From the NCBI RefSeq assembly GCF_022749495.1, contig NZ_CP094241.1, positions 992,001-1,056,000 on the forward strand: a stretch of 64,000 nucleotides of DNA, in the 5' to 3' direction. Source of the DNA: Neisseria macacae ATCC 33926 (GTDB taxonomy: Bacteria; Pseudomonadota; Gammaproteobacteria; Burkholderiales; Neisseriaceae). The notes under the pieces are model-generated. The model did not search any database and was not told the DNA's origin. It saw nothing but the letters and a program-made list of their open reading frames with translations. The first letter of the stretch is position 1, and every line of letters begins with the position of its first letter. The translations under genes and the position numbers were made by a program. Below, piece by piece: positions 18,546 to 25,875 of the stretch.

Positions 18546-18701
18546 ATAGTGGATTAACTTTAAGTCAGGACAAGGCGACGAAGCCGCAGACAGTACAGAT
18601 AGTACGGAACCGATTCACTTGGTGCTTCAGCACCTTAGAGAATCGTTCTCTTTGAGCTAAGGCGAGGCAACACCGTACTGGTTTAAAGTTAATCCACTAT
18701 A
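18545..18701. repeat. Correia repeat enclosed element, full length
   Basis: A 157-base miniature element with terminal repeats TATAGTGGATTAA and TTAATCCACTATA and the internal neisserial sequence (GTACGGAACCGATTCACTTGG, then CTTAGAGAATCGTTCTC). It lies between upp and the DUF2322 gene. Such elements can carry promoters, an IHF site and RNase III cleavage sites, so it may affect expression of the downstream gene. A second copy in inverse orientation is at 35951-36105. Confidence 0.93.
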
Positions 18702-18744
18702 CAAGGTATTTTTCGTTGAAAATCCCATGTTAGAAAGGACAACC

Positions 18745-19062
18745 ATGAGCTTCCAAGACAACCTCGCCGCCATGCCCGACATCGGTCATTTGAGCGGACT
18801 CGACATCCTCGACGCACAAGGCAAAGCCGTCCATCACATCCCCAACGCGTCCGGCAAACAAGGCTCGCTCAAGCTGTACAACGCTTTAGCATTGAATTTC
18901 GGCGGCAAGCTCGATGCCGCTGCTGCTGCGCAGGGCTTGGATTGGTTTGCCGAACACGTCGCCGATGCGCAAGCCAATCCGGGCAAGCATCCCAATATCG
19001 ATTTGCTGTTGCAAGTGAAAAACGAAAACCTCAGATTACTTCTAAAGCCGGTTAACGCTTAA
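18745..19062 (+). CDS. DUF2322 family protein
   Basis: A 105-residue cytoplasmic protein without recognised motifs, beginning at the ATG at 18745 (GAAAGGA before it); a longer frame from 18727 is less likely. I recall the family as DUF2322, common in Neisseria and relatives and of unknown function; this naming is from memory. No membrane segment or signal peptide. It sits directly after a Correia element and before a terminator. Confidence 0.75.
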   Translation: MSFQDNLAAMPDIGHLSGLDILDAQGKAVHHIPNASGKQGSLKLYNALALNFGGKLDAAAAAQGLDWFAEHVADAQANPGKHPNIDLLLQVKNENLRLLLKPVNA

Positions 19063-19076
19063 ACATCAGTTAAGCG

Positions 19077-19122
19077 AAAGGTCGTCTGAAAACAGAAATC
19101 CCGTTTTCAGACGACCTTTTTT
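19077..19122 (+). terminator. DUS-pair terminator after DUF2322 gene
   Basis: Perfect 17-base arms AAAGGTCGTCTGAAAAC and complement, 9-base loop, then TTT. Confidence 0.85.
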
Positions 19123-19150
19123 CATGAAACCGTTTCGTTATAAATAAAAT

Positions 19151-19165
19151 TGTTATATTATAACC
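19151..19165 (+). promoter_or_regulatory. Candidate Zur box
   Basis: TGTTATATTATAACC matches 14 of 15 positions of the meningococcal Zur consensus as I recall it (TGTTAT-DNH-ATAACA). It is 36 bases before the DUF4198 start codon, a good operator position. The zur gene itself is 3.5 kb further on. Confidence 0.7.
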
Positions 19166-19200
19166 AATCAAATTTTCTACCCGATACATCTGGAGAACCC

Positions 19201-20007
19201 ATGAAAAAAACCGCATTGTTCATCGCATCCGCACTCCTGTTCAGCACAACCGCCCACGCACACCGCGTTTGGGTCGAAACCGCCCATACGCACGGCGGCG
19301 AATATCTGCAAGCTGAGTTGGGCTACGGCGAGTTTCCCGAACTCGAACCCATCGCCAAAGACCGCCTGCACATTTTCAGCAAACCCATGCAGCTCGTTAC
19401 CGAAAAAGGCAAAGAAAATCTGATTCAAAAAGGGACGTTCAACTACCAATACCGCAGCAAACAGCCCGTTAAAGACGGCAGCTATCTCGTTATCGCCGAA
19501 TACCAACCGACCTTCTGGTCCAAAAACAGCGCAGGCTGGAAACAGGCGAGCATCAAAGAAATGCCTGACGCCAGCTATTGCGAACAAACCCGAATGTTCG
19601 GTAAAAACATCGTCAACGTCGGACACGAAAGCGCAGACACCGCTGTCATCACCAAGCAAGTTGGACAACATTTAGAAATCGTTCCGCTGGACAACCCCGC
19701 CAACGTCCACGTCGGCGAACGCTTTAAAGTCCGCGTCCTTTTCAACGGCGAGCCGCTGCCCAACGCCACTGTTACCGCCACATTTGACGGTTTTGACACT
19801 AGCGACCGCAGCAAAACCCACAAAACCGAAGCCCAAGCCTTCTCCGATACTACGGACGATAAAGGCGAAGTCAGCATCATCCCCCTGCGTCAAGGCTTCT
19901 GGAAAGCCAGCGTAGAACACAAAGCCGATTTCCCCGATCAAAGCGTGTGCCAAAAACAGGCGAACTACACCACCCTGACCTTCCAAATCGGTCATACGCA
20001 TCATTAA
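19201..20007 (+). CDS. DUF4198 periplasmic protein, probably zinc-responsive
   Basis: A 268-residue exported protein starting at the ATG at 19201 (CTGGAGAACCC before it). The signal peptide ends THAHA, so the mature protein would begin HRVWVETAHTHGGEYL, with a histidine at its very N-terminus and two more soon after, and it ends in GHTHH. This histidine distribution suggests metal binding. DUF4198 proteins are found near metal transporters and have an immunoglobulin-like carboxypeptidase-regulatory-type C-terminal part (here about residues 170-260, NGEPLPNATVTATFDG). A Zur-box match precedes it. A role in periplasmic zinc handling is inference. Confidence 0.82.
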   Translation: MKKTALFIASALLFSTTAHAHRVWVETAHTHGGEYLQAELGYGEFPELEPIAKDRLHIFSKPMQLVTEKGKENLIQKGTFNYQYRSKQPVKDGSYLVIAEYQPTFWSKNSAGWKQASIKEMPDASYCEQTRMFGKNIVNVGHESADTAVITKQVGQHLEIVPLDNPANVHVGERFKVRVLFNGEPLPNATVTATFDGFDTSDRSKTHKTEAQAFSDTTDDKGEVSIIPLRQGFWKASVEHKADFPDQSVCQKQANYTTLTFQIGHTHH

Positions 20008-20018
20008 TATCCAATAAC

Positions 20019-20065
20019 AAAGGTCGTCTGAAAACCGTATTGCAGGGTTTTCAGACGACCTTTTT
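20019..20065 (+). terminator. DUS-pair terminator after DUF4198 gene
   Basis: Perfect 18-base arms AAAGGTCGTCTGAAAACC and complement, 9-base loop, then T tract. It may also serve the convergent pseudouridine synthase gene. Confidence 0.85.
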
Positions 20066-20115
20066 CGTTATCAGCCAATCAATTTCAGCCAATTAATTTA
20101 ATAAACAGCCATCCA

Positions 20116-20682
20116 TCAAGGCTTATGCGGCGCAAACGTCCATTGCCCAAGCGCCAAGCCCAAATCGAATAGATTCAGACGACCTATCGCCACCCTGACC
20201 AAACGCAGGCACGGAAAGCCCGCCTTAGCCGTCATCCGTCTGACCTGCCGGTTTTTCCCTTCCGAAATCCGAATTTCCACCCAAAAATCAGGCACGGATT
20301 TGCGCACGCGGATAGGCGGCACACGCGGCCACAAAACATCCGCTTCGCCCGCTTCCAACACGCGGACCTTTGCCGGACGCGTGACAAAATCCCCCAAATC
20401 CACACCGCGCCGCAGCATATCCAGCTTCGCTTCGTCAGGCGAACCTTCCACCTGCGCCCAATAAGTTTTCTCCAGCTTAAACTTAGGATCCGCAATCCGC
20501 GCCTGCAAACGCCCGTCGTTCGTCAACAGCAGCAAACCCTCGCTGTCCGTATCCAAACGCCCCGCCGGATAAAAGTCCGGCAGCGCCACATAATCTTTCA
20601 AACACCCATACTTTTCATGCGCCGAAAACTGGCAAATCACGCCATGGGGCTTGTTCAATACGATTAAATCATTCATTTTCAT
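20116..20682 (-). CDS. Pseudouridine synthase, RsuA/RluE type
   Basis: A protein of 188 residues from the ATG at 20682 (a second ATG at 20676 is equally possible; CAGGA lies before both). The catalytic aspartate is in PAGRLDTDSEGLLLLTNDG, and LEKTYWAQVEG and SEGKNRQVRRMTAKAG are hallmarks of the RsuA family. There is no S4 domain, and the length and start (LIVLNKPHGVICQFS) resemble RluE, which modifies 23S rRNA U2457. The exact target is inferred. Confidence 0.87.
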   Translation of the reverse strand: MKMNDLIVLNKPHGVICQFSAHEKYGCLKDYVALPDFYPAGRLDTDSEGLLLLTNDGRLQARIADPKFKLEKTYWAQVEGSPDEAKLDMLRRGVDLGDFVTRPAKVRVLEAGEADVLWPRVPPIRVRKSVPDFWVEIRISEGKNRQVRRMTAKAGFPCLRLVRVAIGRLNLFDLGLALGQWTFAPHKP

Positions 20683-20841
20683 CACATCCTGAAACCAAGC
20701 ATGAATTGTACCAGCCGCCGCATACGGGCTACAATTTCACGCTTCTTTATATTTTATACAAATGATTTCATACGGTTAAAAAATACCCTGAAGCCTGGCT
20801 TGACACGTCCGAGCCAAACCAGTATATTACGCACTTCCTTA

Positions 20842-20934
20842 GGAGTAATGGCTGAGAGGCTGAAGGCACTTCCCTGCTAAGGAAGCATGTGGGGTCAACC
20901 TGCATCGAGGGTTCGAATCCCTCTTACTCCGCCA
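20842..20934 (+). tRNA. tRNA-Ser (GCU anticodon)
   Basis: A class II tRNA with a long variable arm. Acceptor GGAGTAA pairs with TTACTCC, followed by discriminator G and an encoded CCA. The anticodon loop CTGCTAA gives anticodon GCT at 20876-20878 on a stem CTTCC/GGAAG. The T arm is GAGGGTTCGAATCCCTC. Confidence 0.97.
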
Positions 20935-20941
20935 CCATACG

Positions 20942-20975
20942 AAAACCCGTCGATTATCCGACGGGTTTTCTTTTT
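20942..20975 (+). terminator. tRNA-Ser terminator
   Basis: Perfect 11-base arms AAAACCCGTCG / CGACGGGTTTT with loop ATTATC and a following CTTTTT. Confidence 0.9.
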
Positions 20976-21110
20976 AGCGTTTTTGTGAAAGCAAGGATAA
21001 CTGACAGGCAAACCGTCAAACTTGATGTTTACGGAACATGAAAGCGTTTGCGCGCAGGCTGGATTGCCGTTGAAACCGATTATTAAGCACGGCAATCATT
21101 AAAAATCAAA

Positions 21111-21147
21111 AAAAGGTCGTCTGAAACCGGATTTCAGACGACCTTTT
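21111..21147. terminator. DUS-pair terminator of cytochrome c' gene
   Basis: Arms AAAAGGTCGTCTGAAA and complement around a 5-base loop, located 20 bases beyond the 3' end of the minus-strand cytochrome gene. Confidence 0.75.
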
Positions 21148-21166
21148 TGTATGTCAGTGCAGCGGC

Positions 21167-21625
21167 TTATTCTTCCGGAGCGCGGAAGGTGTCGTGGCAG
21201 GATTTGCAGCTTGCGCCGGTTTCGCCGTAAGCGGCTTTGATTTCTTCCAGCTTGCCGGTTTGTGCGGCGGCGTTCAGTTTTTCAACGGCTGCGGCGAATT
21301 TGTCTTCTTCGGCTTTGAATTTGGCCGCATCAGACCAAACCGCAGGCAGGGCGCGGCCGTTGCCTTTGTCGTCAGATTGGAAGAAGGTGAAAGGTTTTTT
21401 GCTGGTTTCGGCAAAAGTTGCCGCAGCCTGCTTGAATTTTTCCACGTCGTAAGGCTCTTCGCCTTTTACCATTTTGCCCATGCTGGAGAATTCGGGCATC
21501 ATGGATTTGAACGCGGTGGTACGGTCTTCGGAGATCGGACCTTTGGGTTGCGCGGGTGCGCCGCCACCGCAGGCGGTAAGGGTCAGGGCAGCGAGCAGCG
21601 CCGCTGAGAAGAGTTTGGTATTCAT
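21167..21625 (-). CDS. Cytochrome c' family lipoprotein
   Basis: A 152-residue protein starting at the ATG at 21625. The signal peptide has a lipobox LTLTAC followed by GGG, so it is an outer- or inner-membrane-anchored lipoprotein. The heme c attachment motif CKSCH is near the C-terminus, as in cytochromes c', preceded by a four-helix-bundle-like sequence (FAAAVEKLNAAAQTGKLEEIKAAYGETGASCKSC). Cytochrome c' in Neisseria protects against nitric oxide. An alternative start at 21661 would precede the signal peptide and is less likely. Confidence 0.88.
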   Translation of the reverse strand: MNTKLFSAALLAALTLTACGGGAPAQPKGPISEDRTTAFKSMMPEFSSMGKMVKGEEPYDVEKFKQAAATFAETSKKPFTFFQSDDKGNGRALPAVWSDAAKFKAEEDKFAAAVEKLNAAAQTGKLEEIKAAYGETGASCKSCHDTFRAPEE

Positions 21626-21751
21626 GGCTTTGGTGTCCTGTGATAGTATTTTGTTATTCATATTTTTCAGACGACGTCTGAAGAGGTCGTCTGAAAAGTC
21701 GTAATCATACCTGAAATGGGTTTACAAAACGAGAAAAGAAAGGAAATAGTT

Positions 21752-22579
21752 ATGGCGATTTTGGTTACCGGCGCGTCAGCCGGTTTCGGCGAGGCGATGT
21801 GCCGCACGTTTGTACAGGCCGGTTATTCCGTTATCGGCGCAGCACGGCGCGGCGAGAAACTGCAGGCATTGGCATCCGAATTGGGCGAGCGGTTTTATCC
21901 TTTGGAAATGGACGTTTCGCGTACCGAGTCGATACGCAACGCGCTCGACAGTCTGCCTGAAAATTTTGCCGAAATCGATTGCCTGATCAACAACGCCGGA
22001 TTGGCATTGGGTTTGGAAACGGCGGACAAAGCAGATTTCGGCGATTGGGAAACCATGATTCAAACGAATATCGTCGGTCTGACTTTCCTGACGCGCCAAA
22101 TCCTGCCGCAAATGGCGGAGCGCAAACAAGGCTATATCATGAATCTGGGTTCGATTGCCGGCAGCTATGCCTACGAGGGCAGCAACGTGTACGGTGCGAC
22201 CAAGGCGTTTGTGCGCCAGTTCAGCATGAACCTGCGTGCGGAATTGGCGGATAAAAACATCCGCGTCACCAACATCGAGCCGGGTTTGTGCGGCGGTACC
22301 GAGTTTTCCAACGTCCGCTTTAAGGGCGATGACGAGCGGGCGGAAAAGGTTTATGAGAACGTCGAATCCATCCGGCCGCAAGACATTGCAGATACGGCTT
22401 TGTGGCTCTATCAGCGTCCGGCGCACATGAACGTCAACTCCATCGAAATCATGCCCGTCGCCCAAACATTTGCCGGTATGAAAGTGATCCGCAATACGCT
22501 GCCCGTGCCCGCGCAGGCGGAGAGTTTCGAGAAACAGAGTATGTCTTTGTTTGCACGGATTAAGTCGTGGTTCAAATAG
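21752..22579 (+). CDS. SDR-family NAD(P)-dependent oxidoreductase
   Basis: Short-chain dehydrogenase of 275 residues starting at the ATG at 21752, preceded by AAAGGAAA. The cofactor loop is TGASAGFGEA, the structural NNAG motif is present, and the catalytic residues are the serine of LGSIAGS and the YGATK tyrosine and lysine. It resembles YdfG (3-hydroxy acid dehydrogenase) but has an extra C-terminal tail of about 25 residues ending SLFARIKSWFK. Substrate unknown. Confidence 0.88.
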   Translation: MAILVTGASAGFGEAMCRTFVQAGYSVIGAARRGEKLQALASELGERFYPLEMDVSRTESIRNALDSLPENFAEIDCLINNAGLALGLETADKADFGDWETMIQTNIVGLTFLTRQILPQMAERKQGYIMNLGSIAGSYAYEGSNVYGATKAFVRQFSMNLRAELADKNIRVTNIEPGLCGGTEFSNVRFKGDDERAEKVYENVESIRPQDIADTALWLYQRPAHMNVNSIEIMPVAQTFAGMKVIRNTLPVPAQAESFEKQSMSLFARIKSWFK

Positions 22580-22712
22580 ACAGATTGGATGGGATGGGTC
22601 GTCTGAACGGTGGCGCTCGGTTTCAGACGACCTCCGAATATCTGCATCTTACATAAACACGTTATAATGTAATCCTCTCCGTTCAGAATTTTAAGGTCGT
22701 CTGAAAGCCTTT

Positions 22713-23189
22713 ATGAAACACGCAATCAAACAAAAAATCCTCGAACAGGCACGCCGTGACGGCGTACAGGTAACCGCTTTGCGCGAGCAGGTGCTCGATA
22801 TCGTTTTGCAGCAAAGCGGCGTGATTAAAGCCTACAACGTCTTGTCGCAGATGCAGCAGCAAAGCGAGGGCGTGGTTGCGCCGCCGACGGCCTACCGCGC
22901 CCTTGATTTTTGGGCGGAGCAGGGCGTTTTGCACAAAGTGGCGGCGGTCAACGGCTATATTTTGTGCAGCCACGCGCAGCATGAGTGCGACGACCATTGC
23001 CACGACCACGAAGAAGCCGAAGCGCACCATAGCGCGTTTATTTTGGTCTGCACCGAATGCGGCACGGCGGACGAACAAACCCTGAGCCACGAATGGGCGG
23101 CACTGCGCGCAGGCGTTGCCGAAAGCGGCTTTGCGCTGAAAGAAGAACACGTTGTTTTAACTGGAATCTGTAAAAAATGTCAGAAGTGA
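22713..23189 (+). CDS. zur: Zinc uptake regulator Zur (Fur family)
   Basis: A 158-residue Fur-family repressor. The winged-helix N-terminal half (VTALREQVLDIVLQQSGVIKAY and PTAYRALDFWAEQG) is followed by a metal-binding half with a histidine-rich segment (CSHAQHECDDHCHDHEE), VCTECG, and a terminal CKKC, giving two CxxC pairs for structural zinc. These features fit Zur rather than Fur. Its 3' end overlaps the next gene by 13 bases, so the two are translated together. A DUS at 22693-22705 lies immediately before the start and supplies the only purine-rich stretch in ribosome-binding position. Confidence 0.92.
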   Translation: MKHAIKQKILEQARRDGVQVTALREQVLDIVLQQSGVIKAYNVLSQMQQQSEGVVAPPTAYRALDFWAEQGVLHKVAAVNGYILCSHAQHECDDHCHDHEEAEAHHSAFILVCTECGTADEQTLSHEWAALRAGVAESGFALKEEHVVLTGICKKCQK

Positions 23190-24106
23190 AAAAAACCAAA
23201 GTCCACCTGATTTCAGGTTTTCTGGGAACAGGCAAAACCACCGCACTCAAAAGCCTGATGGAACAAAAAGACCCGAACGAAAAATGGGTCATCATCGTCA
23301 ACGAGTTTGGCGAAATCGGCATTGACGGAGCGGTATTGAGCGACAACGGCATCCCCGTGGCAGAAATCGCCGGCGGCTGTTTGTGTTGCACCGCCGGCCC
23401 GCAAATGGGCGTAACCGTACAGAAAATGCTGCGCGATGCCAAACCCGACCGCCTGATGATTGAGGCAAGCGGACTGGCGCACGCCGCCAGCGTCATCGAC
23501 GAATTGAAAGCCAAACCGCTGGACAGCCTTTTGGAAATCGGCGCTGTCTTTACCGTCGTCGATCCGCGCCAGTTCATCAACCCCGATTACGCGCAGCAGG
23601 CATTGTATAAAGACCAAATCGGCATCTGCGACGTATTGGTCGCCAGCAAAACCGATTTATGTACCCCCGAACAGCTTGCCGAATTTCACGACAAAGCGGC
23701 AAAACTGTTCCCGCCCAAAGCCAAAGTGGTTGAAGTCCAAAACGCACAACTCGACATCCAATGGCTCGACATTCCCGTCATCGAAAAATCACGCTACCGT
23801 CTCAAAGCCCTGCCGGACAACACCATGGGCTTCCAGTCGCAAGGTTTTACTTTCCCCGCCGGACGCGATTTCGACGGCGAAAAATTGACCAATTTCTTCA
23901 ACGACCTGCACAAGTTCACAGACGGCCTCGTCCGCGCCAAAGGCGTGTTCCAAGTGCTCGGCACATGGGTGTGGCTCAACTGGGTGGACGGGCAATGGGG
24001 CGCCAACCAAGTCTCATGGCGGCGCGACTCGCGCTTCGAGCTGATTGCCAAATCGTTTGATGCGGATTTGATTGAGAAGAAACTGCAAGAGGCTTTGGAG
24101 AAATAA
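23177..24106 (+). CDS. COG0523 (CobW/ZNG1-like) metal-chaperone GTPase
   Basis: A 309-residue G3E-family GTPase that overlaps zur by 13 bases. Walker A is GFLGTGKTT, switch region NEFGEIGIDG, the metal-binding CXCC motif is GGCLCC, and the nucleotide-specificity motif is SKTD. A C-terminal CobW_C domain follows (about residues 215-305). Translational coupling to Zur strongly suggests a zinc-homeostasis role, such as delivering zinc to client proteins under limitation. Confidence 0.92.
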   Translation: MSEVKKTKVHLISGFLGTGKTTALKSLMEQKDPNEKWVIIVNEFGEIGIDGAVLSDNGIPVAEIAGGCLCCTAGPQMGVTVQKMLRDAKPDRLMIEASGLAHAASVIDELKAKPLDSLLEIGAVFTVVDPRQFINPDYAQQALYKDQIGICDVLVASKTDLCTPEQLAEFHDKAAKLFPPKAKVVEVQNAQLDIQWLDIPVIEKSRYRLKALPDNTMGFQSQGFTFPAGRDFDGEKLTNFFNDLHKFTDGLVRAKGVFQVLGTWVWLNWVDGQWGANQVSWRRDSRFELIAKSFDADLIEKKLQEALEK

Positions 24107-24109
24107 GGA

Positions 24110-24150
24110 AGGTCGTCTGAAAGTTTGTCGCAGCAATTTTCAGACGACCT
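24110..24150 (+). terminator. DUS-pair terminator after zur operon
   Basis: AGGTCGTCTGAAA (24110-24122) and its complement (24138-24150) with a 15-base loop. Confidence 0.65.
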
Positions 24151-24203
24151 ACACGATAGTGAAGTCTATTGTTTCAACTGTCAGAATAATATAAAGCAAC
24201 TGC

Positions 24204-24229
24204 GTAGCGTGGGCTCTGCCCGCGAATAA
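24204..24229. repeat. Solitary arm of the GTAGCGTGGGC repeat
   Basis: GTAGCGTGGGCTCTGCCCGCG followed by AATAA closely matches the left arm of the inverted-repeat element at 13474 and 14938, but no right arm follows. Confidence 0.6.
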
Positions 24230-24422
24230 ATCAAATAAACATTGCAGGAAAGAAGAAAATGGCAAAATTTTTAAATACCAGCGGTACAACGTATTACTTG
24301 GAGGAGTTAATTAAAAATGCACAGGAACGGCTTTATTTGATTAGCCCTTATCTAAAATTAAACGATAGGGTAAAAGAGCTTTTAGAGGACAAAGACCGCA
24401 TGAAAATCGATGTGCGGATTGT

Positions 24423-24599
24423 AATGGAGAATATAAATTACTTGAAACTATAGCACAGCAACTCGGAAATAATCGTAATGTATCAGGTAGAATTGATCTA
24501 TTTACAGAATTAAAGGCCTGTCAATCTTGCAGCAATGTTATTTTAGAGTTTAGAAATTGCTATCCAAATATTCAATTAAATATTTTTACAGGAAAATAG
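24423..24599 (+). pseudogene. C-terminal fragment of a deaminase-type polymorphic toxin
   Basis: An open frame of 58 codons with no start of its own, beginning exactly where the phospholipase D-like gene is interrupted. It encodes NGEYKLLETIAQQLGNN, then ELKACQSCSNVILEFRNCYP, ending IFTGK. The order of an xGE helix start followed by a CxxC helix and a final strand is the pattern of bacterial toxin deaminases, such as those at the tips of MafB or CDI toxins. The codon for the first residue straddles the junction; a G instead of the A at 24423 would give DGE, as expected for a zinc-ligand motif. The assignment rests on pattern only. Confidence 0.6.
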
Positions 24600-24603
24600 A
24601 ATC

Positions 24604-24987
24604 ATGGAAAAAATAAAAAATTATATAGAATTCAAGAAATTATTTAAAAATATAACGGAAAAATTTGTCAGAGATTTAGATATAACATTAATTGAAGCAG
24701 CTGAATATTCTATAATTGAATTCGAAATTTATTTATCTGAATATCCGGAAGATAGTACATTTATTTTTACAGCATGGGCAATCTATCTGTTAGAAAATAA
24801 CTGTCTCAATGAAAGAGGAAAAGATAATTTTTTCATCGCGGAAATGAAAAAATGTTATCAACAAACTAATTTGGATAGAATAAAATCTATCTATTCTTCG
24901 AGTGACTATCATATTTTTGCTAAGGATGTAAACAAGATTCAACAAACATTTAAATTAAATCTTGCCAATATCATGCAGCAAGAGTAG
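24604..24987 (+). CDS. Probable immunity protein of the adjacent toxin fragment
   Basis: A 127-residue, very AT-rich, acidic and probably all-helical protein (MEKIKNYIEFKKLFKN, FIFTAWAIYLLENNCL) beginning four bases after the toxin-fragment stop codon. No family is recognised. Immediate placement after a toxin C-terminal tail, small size and foreign base composition are typical of immunity genes in polymorphic-toxin cassettes. The frame is intact, so it could still protect against toxin from neighbours. Its function is inferred only from position. Confidence 0.6.
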   Translation: MEKIKNYIEFKKLFKNITEKFVRDLDITLIEAAEYSIIEFEIYLSEYPEDSTFIFTAWAIYLLENNCLNERGKDNFFIAEMKKCYQQTNLDRIKSIYSSSDYHIFAKDVNKIQQTFKLNLANIMQQE

Positions 24988-25151
24988 CAACTGTATTTTT
25001 AACCCCGTCGGGCAAAAATACCAAAAACGGTAAATCACTAAAAATACTTTTATACCGCCGCAGCAGCAAGCTGTAGCCTGCATGAAACCTAAAATCCATG
25101 CGTAAGGTGTGTGCTCCAGCACGCACGCGTTCCATGATTTACGGCTCAATG

Positions 25152-25163
25152 CCGTCTGAAAAG
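25152..25163 (+). repeat. AT-type DNA uptake sequence (foreign dialect)
   Basis: AATGCCGTCTGAAAA spans about here and contains ATGCCGTCTGAA, the uptake sequence of the meningococcus/gonococcus group. Nearly all other copies in this window read AGGTCGTCTGAAA. It lies in the last 30 bases of the insertion in the phospholipase D-like gene. The following TTTTTCAG looks like the broken start of its inverted partner. Confidence 0.8.
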
Positions 25164-25808
25164 CTCACAATTTTTCAGTATGGTAAAAGTGAATTGCAGC
25201 CTTCAGAGGCAGCCTGGTTGAAAAATTTAAATTATGTTCGTACAAGCTATTGTCCGAATCTTCATGCAAAATGTTACGTCAGCGAAGATGCTTGCATTAT
25301 TACAAGCCTGAATTTATATGAATTCAGCCAAGTAAATAATAATGAAATGGGTATCTTGCTGAAGCGTAGTGAAGATGGAGAAGTCTATCAAGATGCTTAT
25401 AGCGAAGCGCAGCGTATTATCCGTATTAGCGATGAAGTTAAAATTTCAGTTGACGTAGTAGAAAAAGAGCAAGTTTCGCAGAAAAATCAGAATATAGAAA
25501 TTGCTAAAAAATACGATACATTGACTGTCGCTAAGCTGGCAGAAAAATGGGGAGTAACAACGGAAGAATGCAATGCGAAACTGTGTCATGCAGGTTTGCA
25601 GGAAATAGACGGTAAGTTCCACCGTTTGACAGATACAGGTAAGAAAGCCGGTGCACTTATCAAAAAAGGGCGTTACGGATATTTTATTGTGTGGCCGGAT
25701 AGTTTGACATTGGAAATGGTCGAAGCGGCTGGCAATAATCAGAAAGATTTGCTGGATAGGTTTATTAGCTGGCTTATCAGTTAAATTTTTTACAAGTATT
25801 AAAAGTAT

Positions 25809-25846
25809 AGGTCGTCTGAAAGCAATCCGTACTTTTCAGACGACCT
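25809..25846 (+). terminator. DUS-pair terminator between phospholipase D-like gene and yejB
   Basis: AGGTCGTCTGAAA (25809-25821) and its complement (25834-25846), 12-base loop, 30 bases before the yejB start. Confidence 0.6.
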
Positions 25847-25875
25847 TAAAACCAAAATAGAGGAATACCCCAAGC

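Larger units (their letters stand above)
24259..25784 (+). pseudogene. Phospholipase D-like protein gene interrupted by a 755 bp insertion
   Basis: Two pieces of one gene. The 5' piece (24259-24423) encodes MAKFLNTSGTTYYLEELIKN and on to IDVRIV, the start of a phospholipase D-like nuclease/lipase fold. The 3' piece (25179-25784) resumes in another frame with YGKSELQPSEAAWLKNLNYV, the HKD-type motif NLHAKCYVSEDACIITSLN, and a C-terminal winged-helix-like region ending at 25784. Joined, they would make about 257 residues. The insert is 24424-25178 and also shifts frame, so no full product can be made. An open frame entering the 3' piece from 25098 begins in inserted sequence and is artefactual as a start. 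Confidence 0.82.

Noticed and set aside
20895..21095. A 66-codon minus-strand frame ending GGVRGIRTLDAG
   Set aside because: It covers the tRNA-Ser 3' half and its terminator; this C-terminus is a well-known mis-annotation over tRNA genes.
25098..25178. N-terminal extension of the phospholipase D-like 3' piece
   Set aside because: These 27 codons are read from the inserted DNA, including a DUS; family similarity begins only at 25179.
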